From Pseudonocardia sp. MH-G8 (lineage in GTDB: Bacteria > Actinomycetota > Actinomycetes > Mycobacteriales > Pseudonocardiaceae), in contig NZ_NKYF01000033.1 in the NCBI RefSeq assembly GCF_002262885.1, positions 34,396-98,395 on the forward strand: a stretch of DNA of 64,000 nucleotides, given 5' to 3'. The notes below the pieces were generated by a model, which did not search any database, had not been told where the DNA came from, and saw only the letters and a list, made by a program, of their open reading frames with translations. Of the stretch, positions 8,029-17,275 are shown piece after piece. The translations under genes were made by a program, and so were the position numbers. Every line of letters starts with the position of its first letter. Position 1 is the first letter of the stretch.

Positions 8029-9156
8029 CTATGAGGCAGCCACTAGGTGCGACGCGAAGGCGGAGATGTCCTCGCCCGTGCCGCCGTCCACGGCGAGCTC
8101 GGCGAGGATCCGCCCGATCGCCGGGGTGAACTTGAAGGCGTGGCCCGCGCCCAGAGCCACGATGACGTCCGGGTGCTGCTCCAGCGGGCTGATCACGAAC
8201 CGGCGGTCCGGCGTGATCGCGTACTGGCACGTCACGGTGCGCAGCGCAGGCCCGCTCCCGGGGATGGTCGCGCCCATGAAGGACGACAGCTCGTCGAGCA
8301 GCTCCTGCGAGGGGACGAAGGTGCGCTCCTGCGGCGTCATCAGGTTGTCCGAGCGGTCGCGGGCGGCCTTGATCGTCGGTTCGCCGTAGGTCGGGAACCC
8401 GTAGAAGCAGGAGGTGTCCTCCCAGATCCACACCGGGAAGCGGTCGCGGTCGAAGGCGTCGGGATCCGCGGGCTTGAAGTAGGTGACCTGCTCCTGCATC
8501 GTCACGAGCGGGATGGCGGCGTCGAGCGGTTCGAGCAGCGTGTTGGTCCAGGCGTCCGCGGCGAGCACCACCTTGCCCGCGCGGACGTCCCCGTTCGCGG
8601 TGTGGACGACGACGCCCGACCCGTCGGGGTTCAGCCGTTCCACCGGGGTTCGGTCCCGGATGACGGCGCCGTGCGCCCGCGCCTGCATCTGCAGGGCGGC
8701 CACCGAGCGGGACGCGTGCACGATGCCGGTGTCCGGGGTGTAGATCGACTCCACGTTCTCGGGGATCCGGAACTGCGGCCAGCGGGTGTTCACCTCCGCC
8801 GGGCCGAGGAGCTCGTAGGGCACGCCGACCTCGTCGAGGCTCGAGGTGAAGTCACCGGCGGCGTAGGGCCCCTCGACCGGGCAGAAGACCACACCCCCGG
8901 TGACGGTCACGAACCTCTCCCCCGCGACGGCCTCGAAGTCGGCCCAGTCCTGGTAGGCCGACCGCGCGAGGCGCACGTACTGCGGCTTGCCGTAGGAGGT
9001 CCTGAGGATGCGCGAGGTGTCGTGGGACGCACCGCGCACGTGCCCGAGCTCGAACTGCTCGAACGCCACGACGTTCACGCCCTTGCGGGCGAGGTGGTAC
9101 GCGGCGGCGCTGCCGAGAGCACCCATCCCGACCACGGCGACGTCGAAGGTCTCCAT
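8029..9156 (-). CDS. sarcosine oxidase / N-methyltryptophan oxidase-like FAD enzyme (first copy)
   Basis: The product is 375 residues, the usual size for monomeric sarcosine oxidases. Residues 7-17 hold the FAD motif VVGMGALGSAA, and C310 in the CQYAITPD motif matches the cysteine that binds FAD covalently in this family. The enzyme would oxidise a secondary amine to an imine, releasing aldehyde or methyl groups and hydrogen peroxide. ATG 9156 was chosen for the N-terminal dinucleotide fold. It lies 17 bases after the IclR gene in the same operon. A paralogue stands at 18672-19865. Confidence 0.88.
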   Translation of the reverse strand: METFDVAVVGMGALGSAAAYHLARKGVNVVAFEQFELGHVRGASHDTSRILRTSYGKPQYVRLARSAYQDWADFEAVAGERFVTVTGGVVFCPVEGPYAAGDFTSSLDEVGVPYELLGPAEVNTRWPQFRIPENVESIYTPDTGIVHASRSVAALQMQARAHGAVIRDRTPVERLNPDGSGVVVHTANGDVRAGKVVLAADAWTNTLLEPLDAAIPLVTMQEQVTYFKPADPDAFDRDRFPVWIWEDTSCFYGFPTYGEPTIKAARDRSDNLMTPQERTFVPSQELLDELSSFMGATIPGSGPALRTVTCQYAITPDRRFVISPLEQHPDVIVALGAGHAFKFTPAIGRILAELAVDGGTGEDISAFASHLVAAS

Positions 9157-9173
9157 CTGCCGATCCCCCCTAC

Positions 9174-9863
9174 TCAGGTGAGCACTCTGCTCAGTACCGC
9201 GTCGATCTCCTCCAGGCGGGGGAGCATGCGCTCGCTCGGCCCGCCGACGCTGATCCCGCCGATCCGCCGGCCGTCCACGCGGCACGGGCGCGCGACGGCT
9301 GTGACGGCGCTCAGCGTCTCGCCCCGGTTGAAGGCCCGGCTCTGCGTGCGCACGATCCCGACCGTCGCGAGGTCGGCGTCGAGGTCGCCGGAGCCGTGGG
9401 CGAGCACGTGCTTGCGCAGGCGGTCCTCGGGCCACGTCGCGAGCAGCAGCTTGCCGATGCTCGTGGGCAACAGCGGGCGCCGGATCCGGAGCTCGGGGAC
9501 GTAGCGGACCGAGTGCTTCGACTGCGCGCACGCGGTGTAGACGACGTGCTCCCCGGCGAAGAGTCCCAGCGTGACGGTCTCGCCGGTCTCGTCCCGGATC
9601 TCGTCGAGGTGCGGGAGGAACAGCTCGGTCAGCCCGCTCTCGCTCGGCCGGACCAGCTCGCCGAGCGAGTAGCCGATCGAGTAGCGCCCGTCGACCTCGA
9701 CGAGGTAGCCGACCGAGACCAGACCTCGGATCAGGACGTGGACCGACGACCTCGGGGCGCCGAGCCGCTCGGAGATGTCGGCCAGCCGCAGCACGCCGGC
9801 ATCGGCCGAGACCATCTCGAGGATGCGTGCCGTCCGGGTGACCGTGCGGTGCTCGGCGCTCAT
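9174..9863 (-). CDS. IclR family transcriptional regulator
   Basis: The product is 229 residues, slightly short for the family. Residues 5-70 form the winged helix (LADISERLGAPRSSVHVLIRGL) and the remainder the effector-binding domain ending in an SVGGPSERM segment. The start overlaps the CoA-transferase stop by four bases, so the regulator is made from the operon it probably controls. The AT-rich palindromic sites at 17198-17234, ahead of the first gene of the operon, are candidate binding sites for it. Confidence 0.9.
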   Translation of the reverse strand: MSAEHRTVTRTARILEMVSADAGVLRLADISERLGAPRSSVHVLIRGLVSVGYLVEVDGRYSIGYSLGELVRPSESGLTELFLPHLDEIRDETGETVTLGLFAGEHVVYTACAQSKHSVRYVPELRIRRPLLPTSIGKLLLATWPEDRLRKHVLAHGSGDLDADLATVGIVRTQSRAFNRGETLSAVTAVARPCRVDGRRIGGISVGGPSERMLPRLEEIDAVLSRVLT

Positions 9864-10981
9864 CTCGTGCCGCCCAGCTCGCTCGTCGTCCCGCTGCTCG
9901 CAGCCGGTGTCCTCGAGAAGCGGATCGGGAACCGCGGGTACCGCACCCGCCCGACCCCCGGCTGCTCCGCGGAGCGGAAGAAGTCGACGTCGGCGAGGTG
10001 CGGGTCGTCGAACAGGTCTGCCACCTCGTGCACCGGCATGGCGGGGATCCCCGCCGGGACGAGGACGGACATCCACGTGTCGGTGTCGCGCGTGCGCAGG
10101 ACGTCGGCGAGGAACGCGTAGAGGTCGTCGACGTTCTCGTTCCGCGCGCCGGCCGAGGTGAACCGCGGGTCCTGCGCGAGGTCGGGCCGGTCGACGAGGG
10201 CGAAGAAGCGGCGCCACTGCTCGTCGGTGTAGACGGTGACCCCGATCGTCCCGTCGGCCGTGCGGTAGGGCCGTCGGTCCGTCGCGGCGGTCCGCGCGTA
10301 CCCCGCCGGGCCCCGGGGCGGGTCGTAGACGTACCCGCCTTGCTGCTCGAACAGCGTGAACGCCGCCATGCACTCGAACATCGGCACCTCGACGGCCTGG
10401 CCCTGCCCGGACCGCTCGCGCTCGAAGAGCGCGGCGATCACCGCGGAGAGCGCGAGGACGCCGGTCGTCTTGTCGGCGACCGGGGTGCGGACGTAGCTGG
10501 GCTCTGCGCCGTTGGTCTGGGTGGCCGCGAGGCCCGACGCGGCCTGGATGACGTCGTCGTAGGCCGGTCGGTCGCGGTAGCGCCCCTCCTCGCCGTACCC
10601 CCGGACCGCGCAGTACACGAGCCCGGGGTTGCGCTCGGCGAGGGTGGCGTACCCGATGCGGAGGGAATCGACGGAGCGCGGGATCCGGTTGTGGACGAAG
10701 ACGTCGCAGCCCTCGATCAACCGCAGGAAGGACTCGCGGTCGGCCACGTCCTTGAGGTCGAGCGGCACGCTGCCCTTGCCCCGGTTGGCGTTCATGAACG
10801 CCGGGCCCAGCCCTCTCCCCGTGGGGTCGCCGACCCCTCGGATGATGTCCCCGGTGGGCGGTTCGACCTTGGTGACCTCCGCCCCCATCTGGGCCATGAG
10901 CTGCGTGGCGTACGGGACCATGAAGGTGGTCCCGAGTTCCACGACCCGCACCCCGGCCAGCGGGCCACCGCGCTCGGTCAC
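9860..10981 (-). CDS. CaiB/BaiF-type CoA-transferase (class III)
   Basis: GTG at 10981 gives 373 residues. The N-terminal LAGVRVVELGT start, the AEVTKVEPP segment and the AYDDVIQAASG motif with its conserved aspartate pair are typical of family III CoA-transferases, which move CoA between carboxylic acids. GTGA overlaps at both ends couple it to the C45 acyltransferase before it and the IclR gene after it. It probably activates the acid released by the pathway, possibly the acyl group cleaved from the imported compound. Confidence 0.88.
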   Translation of the reverse strand: MTERGGPLAGVRVVELGTTFMVPYATQLMAQMGAEVTKVEPPTGDIIRGVGDPTGRGLGPAFMNANRGKGSVPLDLKDVADRESFLRLIEGCDVFVHNRIPRSVDSLRIGYATLAERNPGLVYCAVRGYGEEGRYRDRPAYDDVIQAASGLAATQTNGAEPSYVRTPVADKTTGVLALSAVIAALFERERSGQGQAVEVPMFECMAAFTLFEQQGGYVYDPPRGPAGYARTAATDRRPYRTADGTIGVTVYTDEQWRRFFALVDRPDLAQDPRFTSAGARNENVDDLYAFLADVLRTRDTDTWMSVLVPAGIPAMPVHEVADLFDDPHLADVDFFRSAEQPGVGRVRYPRFPIRFSRTPAASSGTTSELGGTR

Positions 10982-12114
10982 GCCGTCCCCTGCCGCTGCG
11001 CCCCCGCCGTCACGACACCGGCCGCGTCGAGGGCGTAGGTCGTCGACGGGTTCTCGCAGACGGGGTAGGGCGTGACGTCCATCGTGAGCTCGTCGAGGTC
11101 CATGATCATCGAGTATGCCGAGACGATCCGCTCGACGTACTCGTTGGCGGGGTTGGTGTGGCGGCAGAGACCGTCCGGGTAGCTGAAGTGGTCGGTGAGC
11201 ACCTCGTGGATCGCCTCGGCGTCGACGCGGCGCGCATCGAGCCGATCCTCGAGGAGGTGGCGCACCCGCTCGGCCCGCAGCAGCGTCAGCCGGGCCGATC
11301 CCTTCTTGGTGTCCCGGCCCGCGACCTCGGTCTCGAAGTGGTTCGCGTGGGCCACCAGCCCGTTGCGCGGCACGAGGTGTCCGAAGTCGGTGGGCGCCGC
11401 CTCGATGTCGATCGCCTCGCCGCCCCGTGCCGCGATCAGGAAGTTGCCCGAGCTGATCCGGGTCGGTGTGGTGACGGCGCGGATCGCGTCCGCCATCGTC
11501 CGCGACTGGAGCACTCCGCGCAGGAGCACCGCGTACGGCACCCCGCGTCCGGCGGCATCGCGATCGGTCACGAGGAGGTTGGCGCAGACCCCGATCCCGT
11601 TCGAGTTCAGGCCCGACTTCCCGACCTGTCCCGCTTCGGTCAGGGTCAGGACGCTGAACCCGTCCTCGTCGGTGGTGGAGAGCAGGACGGTGTTCGGTCC
11701 GATGTCCGGGTGCCAGTCCCAGTTCTGGGCGAGGAGCGTGTGCCGGTCCGTCGTCCGCGAATCGAGCACGGCCAGCGAGGTGCAGGCGCAGTCGGTGTAG
11801 CCGCTGCCGTACATGAGCTCGAGCTTCGCGTTGAGCGCGAAGATCAGCCGGCGGTCGAACCCGGCTCCCTCGGCGACGCCGTCGATCAGCTCGGCGATAT
11901 CCGCGTCGTAGGCGCGCACCTGCTCGGCGAACACGTCTCCCCACGCGAGCACGTCCTCCGCCGAGATCCCCGCGCGTTCGGTCCACACGCGGCGGTAGAA
12001 GTCGAGGTTGTGCTCGATCTTGTCGAGCGCGACCCGCCCGTAGTCGGCGCCCATCGACCGGTAGGACCCGCGCACGCTGATGAGCTCCGGCTGTTCCATG
12101 GTGGAGTCAGTCAA
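10978..12114 (-). CDS. C45-family peptidase / acyl-CoA:6-aminopenicillanate acyltransferase-like protein
   Basis: The product is 378 residues. The family is made as a precursor that cuts itself before a cysteine, which becomes the N-terminal nucleophile; here the DCACTSLAVLD segment places that residue at C111. The LLAQNWDW motif follows, as expected. The TTG start at 12114 has a GGAGGG Shine-Dalgarno sequence at good distance; ATG 12099 is an alternative without one. Members cleave or form amide bonds between acyl groups and amino acids. Placed right after a peptide-type importer, an N-acyl amide hydrolase role is likely. Confidence 0.82.
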   Translation of the reverse strand: MTDSTMEQPELISVRGSYRSMGADYGRVALDKIEHNLDFYRRVWTERAGISAEDVLAWGDVFAEQVRAYDADIAELIDGVAEGAGFDRRLIFALNAKLELMYGSGYTDCACTSLAVLDSRTTDRHTLLAQNWDWHPDIGPNTVLLSTTDEDGFSVLTLTEAGQVGKSGLNSNGIGVCANLLVTDRDAAGRGVPYAVLLRGVLQSRTMADAIRAVTTPTRISSGNFLIAARGGEAIDIEAAPTDFGHLVPRNGLVAHANHFETEVAGRDTKKGSARLTLLRAERVRHLLEDRLDARRVDAEAIHEVLTDHFSYPDGLCRHTNPANEYVERIVSAYSMIMDLDELTMDVTPYPVCENPSTTYALDAAGVVTAGAQRQGTA

Positions 12115-12886
12115 GGCTGAAACCCTCCGATCCCGGTACGGACGCGAGCAGCCGGCGGGTGTAGTCGTGCTGCGGATCGCGGTACACGTCGTCCACCCTG
12201 CCCTGCTCGACGATCACGCCCTGGTGCATCACGACCACGTACTCGCACAGCGCCTGGACCACGGCGAGGTTGTGGGAGATGAACAGCAGCGACGCCTCGA
12301 TCGTGGCTTCCAGCGACCTCAGCAACGTCAGGATCTCCGCCTGGACGGAGACGTCCAGCGCCGAGGTGATCTCGTCGGCGATCATCAACCGCGGCCGGAG
12401 GATCAGCGCGCGGGCGATCGCGATGCGCTGCCGCTGGCCGCCGGAGAACTGGTGCGGGTACTTCGCCGTCGTGCTCGCGTCGAGGCGGACCTGCTCGAGC
12501 ACCCGGGCGATCGCCTCCTCGTGGTCGGCCGGGTCGGCCCGTCGCGGATCGAGCGCCTCGGCGAGCGTCTGCCCGATGGTCCGGCGTGGGCTGAGGGAGG
12601 AGTACGGGTCCTGGGGGATGTACTGGACCTGCCGCCGCATCGCGGCGCGCCGCCGCTTCCCGACCGAGAAGACGTCCTCGCCGTGGACGAGCACCTGCCC
12701 CGTGCGCGGCCGGTGGATGCCCACGACGGTCTTGCCGAGCGTCGACTTGCCCGATCCGGACTCCCCCACCAGGCCGACCGCGGTGTGGGCCGGCACGGTG
12801 AGGTTCACGTCGCGCAGCACGGCGGCGTGGCCGAAGGAGACGTGCAGCCCGCGGGTCTCCAGCGGCGGTGTCGTGTCGACCGTCAC
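12107..12886 (-). CDS. peptide-type ABC transporter ATPase (DppF/OppF-like)
   Basis: GTG 12886 gives 259 residues. Walker A GESGSGKST is at about residues 40-48, the Q-loop in YIPQDPYSSL, the signature FSGGQRQR near residue 140 and Walker B LMIADEITSALD after it. The C-terminal HDYTRRLLASVPG tail is the OppF/DppF pattern. GTGA overlap with the fused permease-ATPase gene shows co-translation. It is the second nucleotide-binding subunit of the importer; the first is fused to a permease. Confidence 0.92.
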   Translation of the reverse strand: MTVDTTPPLETRGLHVSFGHAAVLRDVNLTVPAHTAVGLVGESGSGKSTLGKTVVGIHRPRTGQVLVHGEDVFSVGKRRRAAMRRQVQYIPQDPYSSLSPRRTIGQTLAEALDPRRADPADHEEAIARVLEQVRLDASTTAKYPHQFSGGQRQRIAIARALILRPRLMIADEITSALDVSVQAEILTLLRSLEATIEASLLFISHNLAVVQALCEYVVVMHQGVIVEQGRVDDVYRDPQHDYTRRLLASVPGSEGFSLD

Positions 12887-14556
12887 GAGGACGCCTGCAG
12901 GGGTGTCACGTCCACGACCGGGACGGCGTCCATCAGGGCCCGGGTGTAGGGGTGGTGCACGTCGCGGTCGCGCAGCTGGGCCGGCGTGAGGCGCTCCACG
13001 ATCTCTCCCTCCTTCATCACGAGGATCCGGTCGCACAGCGCCTCGACGACCCCGAGGTCGTGGGAGATGAACAGCATCGCGGTGCCCTGCGCGCGGTGGA
13101 TCCTGCGGAACTGGCGCAGCACCTCGTGCTGCACGGTGACGTCGAGCGCCGTGGTCGGCTCGTCGGCCACGATCAGCTTCGGGGTCGTGACCAGGCTGAT
13201 GGCGATCATGCCGCGCTGGCGCATGCCGCCGGACAGCTTGTGCGGGTGCTGCCGCAACCGGTGTGCGGGCTCGCTGATGTTCACCTGGGTCAACGCCTCG
13301 GTGATGAGCTCGCGGGCCCGGCCCCGTCCCATGCCCAGGTGGGTGCGCAGCACCTCGGTGAGCTGCACCCCCATGCGCAGCGAGGGGTTGAAGGTGCTCC
13401 CCGGGTCCTGGTAGACGACCGAGATCTCCCGGCCGAGGCGGCCACGGTCCGGCTGCCCCAGCATGTTCATGTCGCCCACCCGGAGCACCTCCGCGCGGAC
13501 CTCGAGCTCCTCGGAGACCAGCCCGGCCACCGACATCGCGGTGAGCGACTTGCCGGAGCCCGACTCCCCGACCAGGGCCACCACCTCTCCGGGCTCGATG
13601 GCCAGCGAGACGCCCCGCACGAGCTCGGCGCCACCCGGGACCCCGACCCGCAGGTCCTCGACGCGCACCAGCGCGGCGTCCCCGTCCGGGACCTCCGCGA
13701 CCGCGGGAGCGGACGGACGCGCCGCGGCGCGCCGACCGGTGCGGGGATCCGCGCGAGCGGCCAGCGCGTCCCCGAGCAGCATCACCGCCACACCGGTGAG
13801 CACGATCATGATCGACGGCCCCACCACCGCCGTCGGCTGCGTGTAGATCTGGGTGAGGCTCTCGTTGAGCAGGCGGCCGAAGTCGTAGCTCGGGGACTGC
13901 ACGCCCAACCCGATGAACGACAGAGCCGACAGCTCCACCATCGACAGGGCGAACACCGTGGTGGCCAGGATCAGCAGCGGCTCGGCCATGTTCGGCAGCG
14001 TGTGCCGTACGGCGACGGCCCAGGGTGGCACCCCGAGCAACCGGGCCGTGGTGACGTACTCGCTGGTGGAGATCTTGGCCGCGAGGTTCGCCGTGAGCCG
14101 CGCGAAGCTCGGGATGCCCGCGACGCCGATCGCGACGACGCTCGAGACCACGCCGGGACGCAGGATGGCCGCGATGACGAGGGCGAAGATGAGGCTGGGA
14201 TAGGCCACCGCGGTCTCCAGCAGCCGCAGTGCGACCTTGCGGGCCCGTGGCCGGCACGACCAGATCCCCACGCCGACGACCATGCCGCCGACGACCGCGA
14301 TGAGGGTGGTGCAGGTCGTCATCAGCAGGGTGAGGCGGGTGGCCACCAGCGCACGGGCGAGGTTGTCGCGCCCGAGGTTGTCGGTGCCCAGCAGGTGCTC
14401 GGCGCCGGGACCCTGCCCGGCGTCCCCGGTGAGCTGCGCGGCCGGTGCGGCCAGCACGATCGGCGCCACGACCGCCACGGCGAGGAGGCCGATGCCCAGC
14501 ACGACGCCGCCCACCATGGACGGCGTCCACAGCCCTCTGCGCCCGCGGCTAGTCAT
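12883..14556 (-). CDS. DppC-DppD fusion: peptide-type ABC permease joined to ATPase
   Basis: This 557-residue protein joins two subunits that are normally separate. Residues 1-270 are a DppC-like inner-membrane permease with about six helices and an HLLGTDNLGRDNLARAL segment; residues about 290-557 are a DppD-like ATPase with Walker A near 328-335, signature LSGGMRQR near 437-444 and the closing HHPYTRALMDAVP motif. The join is a 25-residue Pro/Ala/Arg-rich linker. Both halves keep their key motifs, and there is no sign of frameshift. It overlaps the DppB gene by eight bases. Confidence 0.92.
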   Translation of the reverse strand: MTSRGRRGLWTPSMVGGVVLGIGLLAVAVVAPIVLAAPAAQLTGDAGQGPGAEHLLGTDNLGRDNLARALVATRLTLLMTTCTTLIAVVGGMVVGVGIWSCRPRARKVALRLLETAVAYPSLIFALVIAAILRPGVVSSVVAIGVAGIPSFARLTANLAAKISTSEYVTTARLLGVPPWAVAVRHTLPNMAEPLLILATTVFALSMVELSALSFIGLGVQSPSYDFGRLLNESLTQIYTQPTAVVGPSIMIVLTGVAVMLLGDALAARADPRTGRRAAARPSAPAVAEVPDGDAALVRVEDLRVGVPGGAELVRGVSLAIEPGEVVALVGESGSGKSLTAMSVAGLVSEELEVRAEVLRVGDMNMLGQPDRGRLGREISVVYQDPGSTFNPSLRMGVQLTEVLRTHLGMGRGRARELITEALTQVNISEPAHRLRQHPHKLSGGMRQRGMIAISLVTTPKLIVADEPTTALDVTVQHEVLRQFRRIHRAQGTAMLFISHDLGVVEALCDRILVMKEGEIVERLTPAQLRDRDVHHPYTRALMDAVPVVDVTPLQASS

Positions 14557-15535
14557 GGTCGGCCTCGATCGAGCGCGGGTCGATGATCGCCAGGATCACG
14601 TCGACCACGCTGATGATCAGCGTGGCCATCAGCCCGAGGACGAGGATCGTGCCCCGGATGACCGGGTAGTCGCGCTCCAGGATGGCCTGGACGACACCCT
14701 GACCGAGCCCGGGGAACGCGAACACCGTCTCGATGACGACCGCCCCGCCCAGCTGCGCGGCCAGGATGAGCCCGGACAGCGTGAGCGTCGTGGTGATGAC
14801 GTTCGGCAGCACGTACCGCCCGAACAGCCGCAACCGCCCGATCCGCCACCCCTTGGCGGTGCGGATGTAGTCCTGGTCCAGCACCACCGCGGTCTCCCGG
14901 CGCACCACCCGCGAGACCACGCACATGGGCAGCAGCATGAGCGCCAGCGTCGGCAGGACCAGTGAGGACAGCGTTTCGGCTCCGGCCGCGGGGAACATGC
15001 CGAGACCCACCGCGAAGACCACGACGAGCAGGGTGGCCATCACGTACTGCGGCACCGAGTAGACGAGGCTCGTCACGACGTTGAAGAGGTGGTCGAGCCA
15101 CGACCTGCGCCCGCCGTGGGTGAGGAAGGCGACCAGCATGCCCACCGGCACGGAGATCACGAGCACCAGCGCGATGGCGAACAGGGCCAGCTCCGCGGTG
15201 AACGGCAGCCGGGCGAGGATCACCGTGGCGACGTCCTGCCCGTTCGAGAACGACGTGCCCAGGTCCAGGGTCAACAGCCCGCCGACGTAGTCCAGGAACT
15301 GGACGTGCAGCGGCTGGTCCAGCCCGAGCTCCGCCCGGATCCGGGCGACCTCCGCGCCGGTGGCCTCCTGGCCCGCGACCGCGACCGCCGGATCCCCCGG
15401 GATCAGCGGCACGATCACGAAGGTCACCACGACCAGGACCGCGAACGACAGCACCAGCCCGCCCAGCCGCTGCCCCGCGAACCGCAGCCACGGCCGCTCC
15501 CGCCAGGTCACCCGGCGCACCGCCACCGCCGTCAC
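14549..15535 (-). CDS. peptide-type ABC transporter permease (DppB-like)
   Basis: GTG 15535 gives 328 residues with six predicted membrane helices. The FVIVPLIPGDPAVAVAG segment after the first helix and GTSFSNGQDV near residue 95 are DppB/OppB hallmarks, and the EAA-like loop is in AKGWRIGRLRLFGRYVLPN near residue 235. It forms the channel with the permease half of the next protein. GTGA overlap couples it to the binding-protein gene before it. Confidence 0.92.
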   Translation of the reverse strand: MTAVAVRRVTWRERPWLRFAGQRLGGLVLSFAVLVVVTFVIVPLIPGDPAVAVAGQEATGAEVARIRAELGLDQPLHVQFLDYVGGLLTLDLGTSFSNGQDVATVILARLPFTAELALFAIALVLVISVPVGMLVAFLTHGGRRSWLDHLFNVVTSLVYSVPQYVMATLLVVVFAVGLGMFPAAGAETLSSLVLPTLALMLLPMCVVSRVVRRETAVVLDQDYIRTAKGWRIGRLRLFGRYVLPNVITTTLTLSGLILAAQLGGAVVIETVFAFPGLGQGVVQAILERDYPVIRGTILVLGLMATLIISVVDVILAIIDPRSIEADHD

Positions 15536-17154
15536 CCCTGGGCCCCGGTGCCGATCCGCATCGTGGAGAAGTCGACCTGGTTGTTGTAGGCGTTGATCGA
15601 GAAGCCGGGGCGCGCGATGGACTGCTCCGGGCTGTAGGACAGCGGCATCACGTGTGCCGCACCGATCAGGTTCTCCTGGATCTGCTGGTAGACCCCGCAC
15701 CGCGCCTGCTCGTCGGGCTGCCGCATGGCCTCGTCGACCATCGCCAGCACGTCCTCGTGGCGGACGCCCGACCAGTTCGCCCCGCCGTCCTCGGTGGCCG
15801 GCCCGACGATGGGCGAGAGCGCGCCGTACATCGTCCCGCCCGCGTTGATCGCGGGGAACACGGTGAGGTCCCAGGCGCCGGGTTCCGTCGCGCCGGTGGT
15901 CGACCACGTGGAGACGTCGACGTTGTTGAGCTCCACGGCGGCCCCGGCCTCCCGCAGCGCCTCGGCGACGTAGCTGTTCGCGGCGCCCTGCGGCCCGATC
16001 ACGTCCATCCCGAGCACCTTGACGGGCTCGGTCCGGCCGCTCAGCACGCCCCGGGCCGCCGCCACGTCCTGCGGGATGAGCACGGAGGCGTCGGTGTTGG
16101 CACACGGGACCGCCGCGTGGCTGAACGTGACCGCCAGTTCTCCCAGGCCACCGGAGGCGGCGCTGTTGAGCGCGTCCCGGCTCAGCGCCTGGACCACCGC
16201 CCGACGCGCCGCCTCGTCGGCGAAGACGCTGCCGGGGCGTTCGTTGAACAGCACGTACAGGGCGAGGTAGGGCAGCCGGTGGGTCGTGTACCCCTCCTGG
16301 CCGTCGAAGCGGGTCATGTCCTCGGTGTTGATGTCGGCGATGTCCATGCTGCCGGTGAGCAGCGCGTTCGCCCGTGAGGAGTCGTTGCCCACCACGGCCA
16401 CCTCGAGGGTCTGCGCGGGCTCGCCCTGCAACGGCGGGTCGCTGTACTCCGGCCACGCCGTGAAGTCGTCGCGCAACGCCAGCGTGTAGGACACGCCGGG
16501 CGACTGTTCGGCGAGCACGTACGGGCCGGAGAACGCACCCTCGACGGCACCGGTGCGCAGCCCGTCCTGGTCCGCGAGCCCGGCCGGGCACACGATGCCG
16601 GTGGCCTCGAGGCTCAACCCCTGCAACAGGTCCAGCCACGGCTGCGCGAGCGCGATGGTCACCGTGTTCGCCTGGTCGTCGGCGGAGATGGTGGGCGTGC
16701 CCGGCCCGAACACGATCTCCCGGAAGACCGAGACCTCGGCCGTCGCCATCGCGTCCAGCGAGTCCTTGACCACCCCGGCCGTGATCGGCGTGCCGTCCGC
16801 GCAGGTCGCGTCGTCGCGGAGGGTGAGCTGCGCCGTGGTCGGCGTCGACTCCCACGAGGTGGCCAGCGCGGGCACGATCGAGTTGTCCGCGCCGCGCCGC
16901 ACCAGCGTGTGGAACAGCAGGCGGCTGACCGTGTAGTCGTCGCGGTTCTGCACCATCCACGGCGTGAACGTCGTCGGCGTGGCGTTGATCGCGGTCCGGA
17001 TCGTGCTCGTCGCGCCGTCGGCGCCACCCCCCGCACCACCGGTGGTGCACGCGGACAGCCCGATGGAGACGACGGCCGCGACGGCCAGCGCCCGACCTCT
17101 CCCCTTCACGCCTGCACGCCGTCGAGCAACCGGCCTCTGATCGGGCTGCCTCAC
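15532..17154 (-). CDS. extracellular solute-binding lipoprotein, family 5 (DppA-like)
   Basis: The product is a 540-residue binding protein for peptide-type importers. A lipoprotein signal ends at C36 in the lipobox LSAC, followed by a Gly-rich linker and a family 5 domain. GTG 17154 was chosen because AGGAGG stands four bases before it; GTG 17109 gives a more usual 21-residue signal with a weaker ribosome site. It is the first gene of the ten-gene operon, so transcription starts in 17155-17275, where two AT-rich sites lie. Ligand likely a peptide, opine or acylated amino acid. Confidence 0.9.
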   Translation of the reverse strand: MRQPDQRPVARRRAGVKGRGRALAVAAVVSIGLSACTTGGAGGGADGATSTIRTAINATPTTFTPWMVQNRDDYTVSRLLFHTLVRRGADNSIVPALATSWESTPTTAQLTLRDDATCADGTPITAGVVKDSLDAMATAEVSVFREIVFGPGTPTISADDQANTVTIALAQPWLDLLQGLSLEATGIVCPAGLADQDGLRTGAVEGAFSGPYVLAEQSPGVSYTLALRDDFTAWPEYSDPPLQGEPAQTLEVAVVGNDSSRANALLTGSMDIADINTEDMTRFDGQEGYTTHRLPYLALYVLFNERPGSVFADEAARRAVVQALSRDALNSAASGGLGELAVTFSHAAVPCANTDASVLIPQDVAAARGVLSGRTEPVKVLGMDVIGPQGAANSYVAEALREAGAAVELNNVDVSTWSTTGATEPGAWDLTVFPAINAGGTMYGALSPIVGPATEDGGANWSGVRHEDVLAMVDEAMRQPDEQARCGVYQQIQENLIGAAHVMPLSYSPEQSIARPGFSINAYNNQVDFSTMRIGTGAQG

Positions 17155-17197
17155 ATCTCCTCCTCGTCGGTCCACGGGATGAAGCGGGGGCGGGGCT

Positions 17198-17234
17198 CGT
17201 CCATATATATGGACGCGCCTCCATTTATGCAGAC
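17198..17234. promoter_or_regulatory. AT-rich tandem operator upstream of the peptide-type operon
   Basis: CGTCCATATATATGGACG at 17198-17215 is a perfect 18-base palindrome. A related half-conserved copy, CCATTTATGCAGAC, follows at 17221-17234; the two CCAT starts are 20 bases apart, or two helical turns. Such AT-rich motifs stand out in this GC-rich DNA. Position before the first gene suggests control of the operon, perhaps by its own IclR protein. Confidence 0.6.
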
Positions 17235-17275
17235 ACCGTAGGAGAGGTGCATCACCGCGTCAACGAGTTGCCGAG

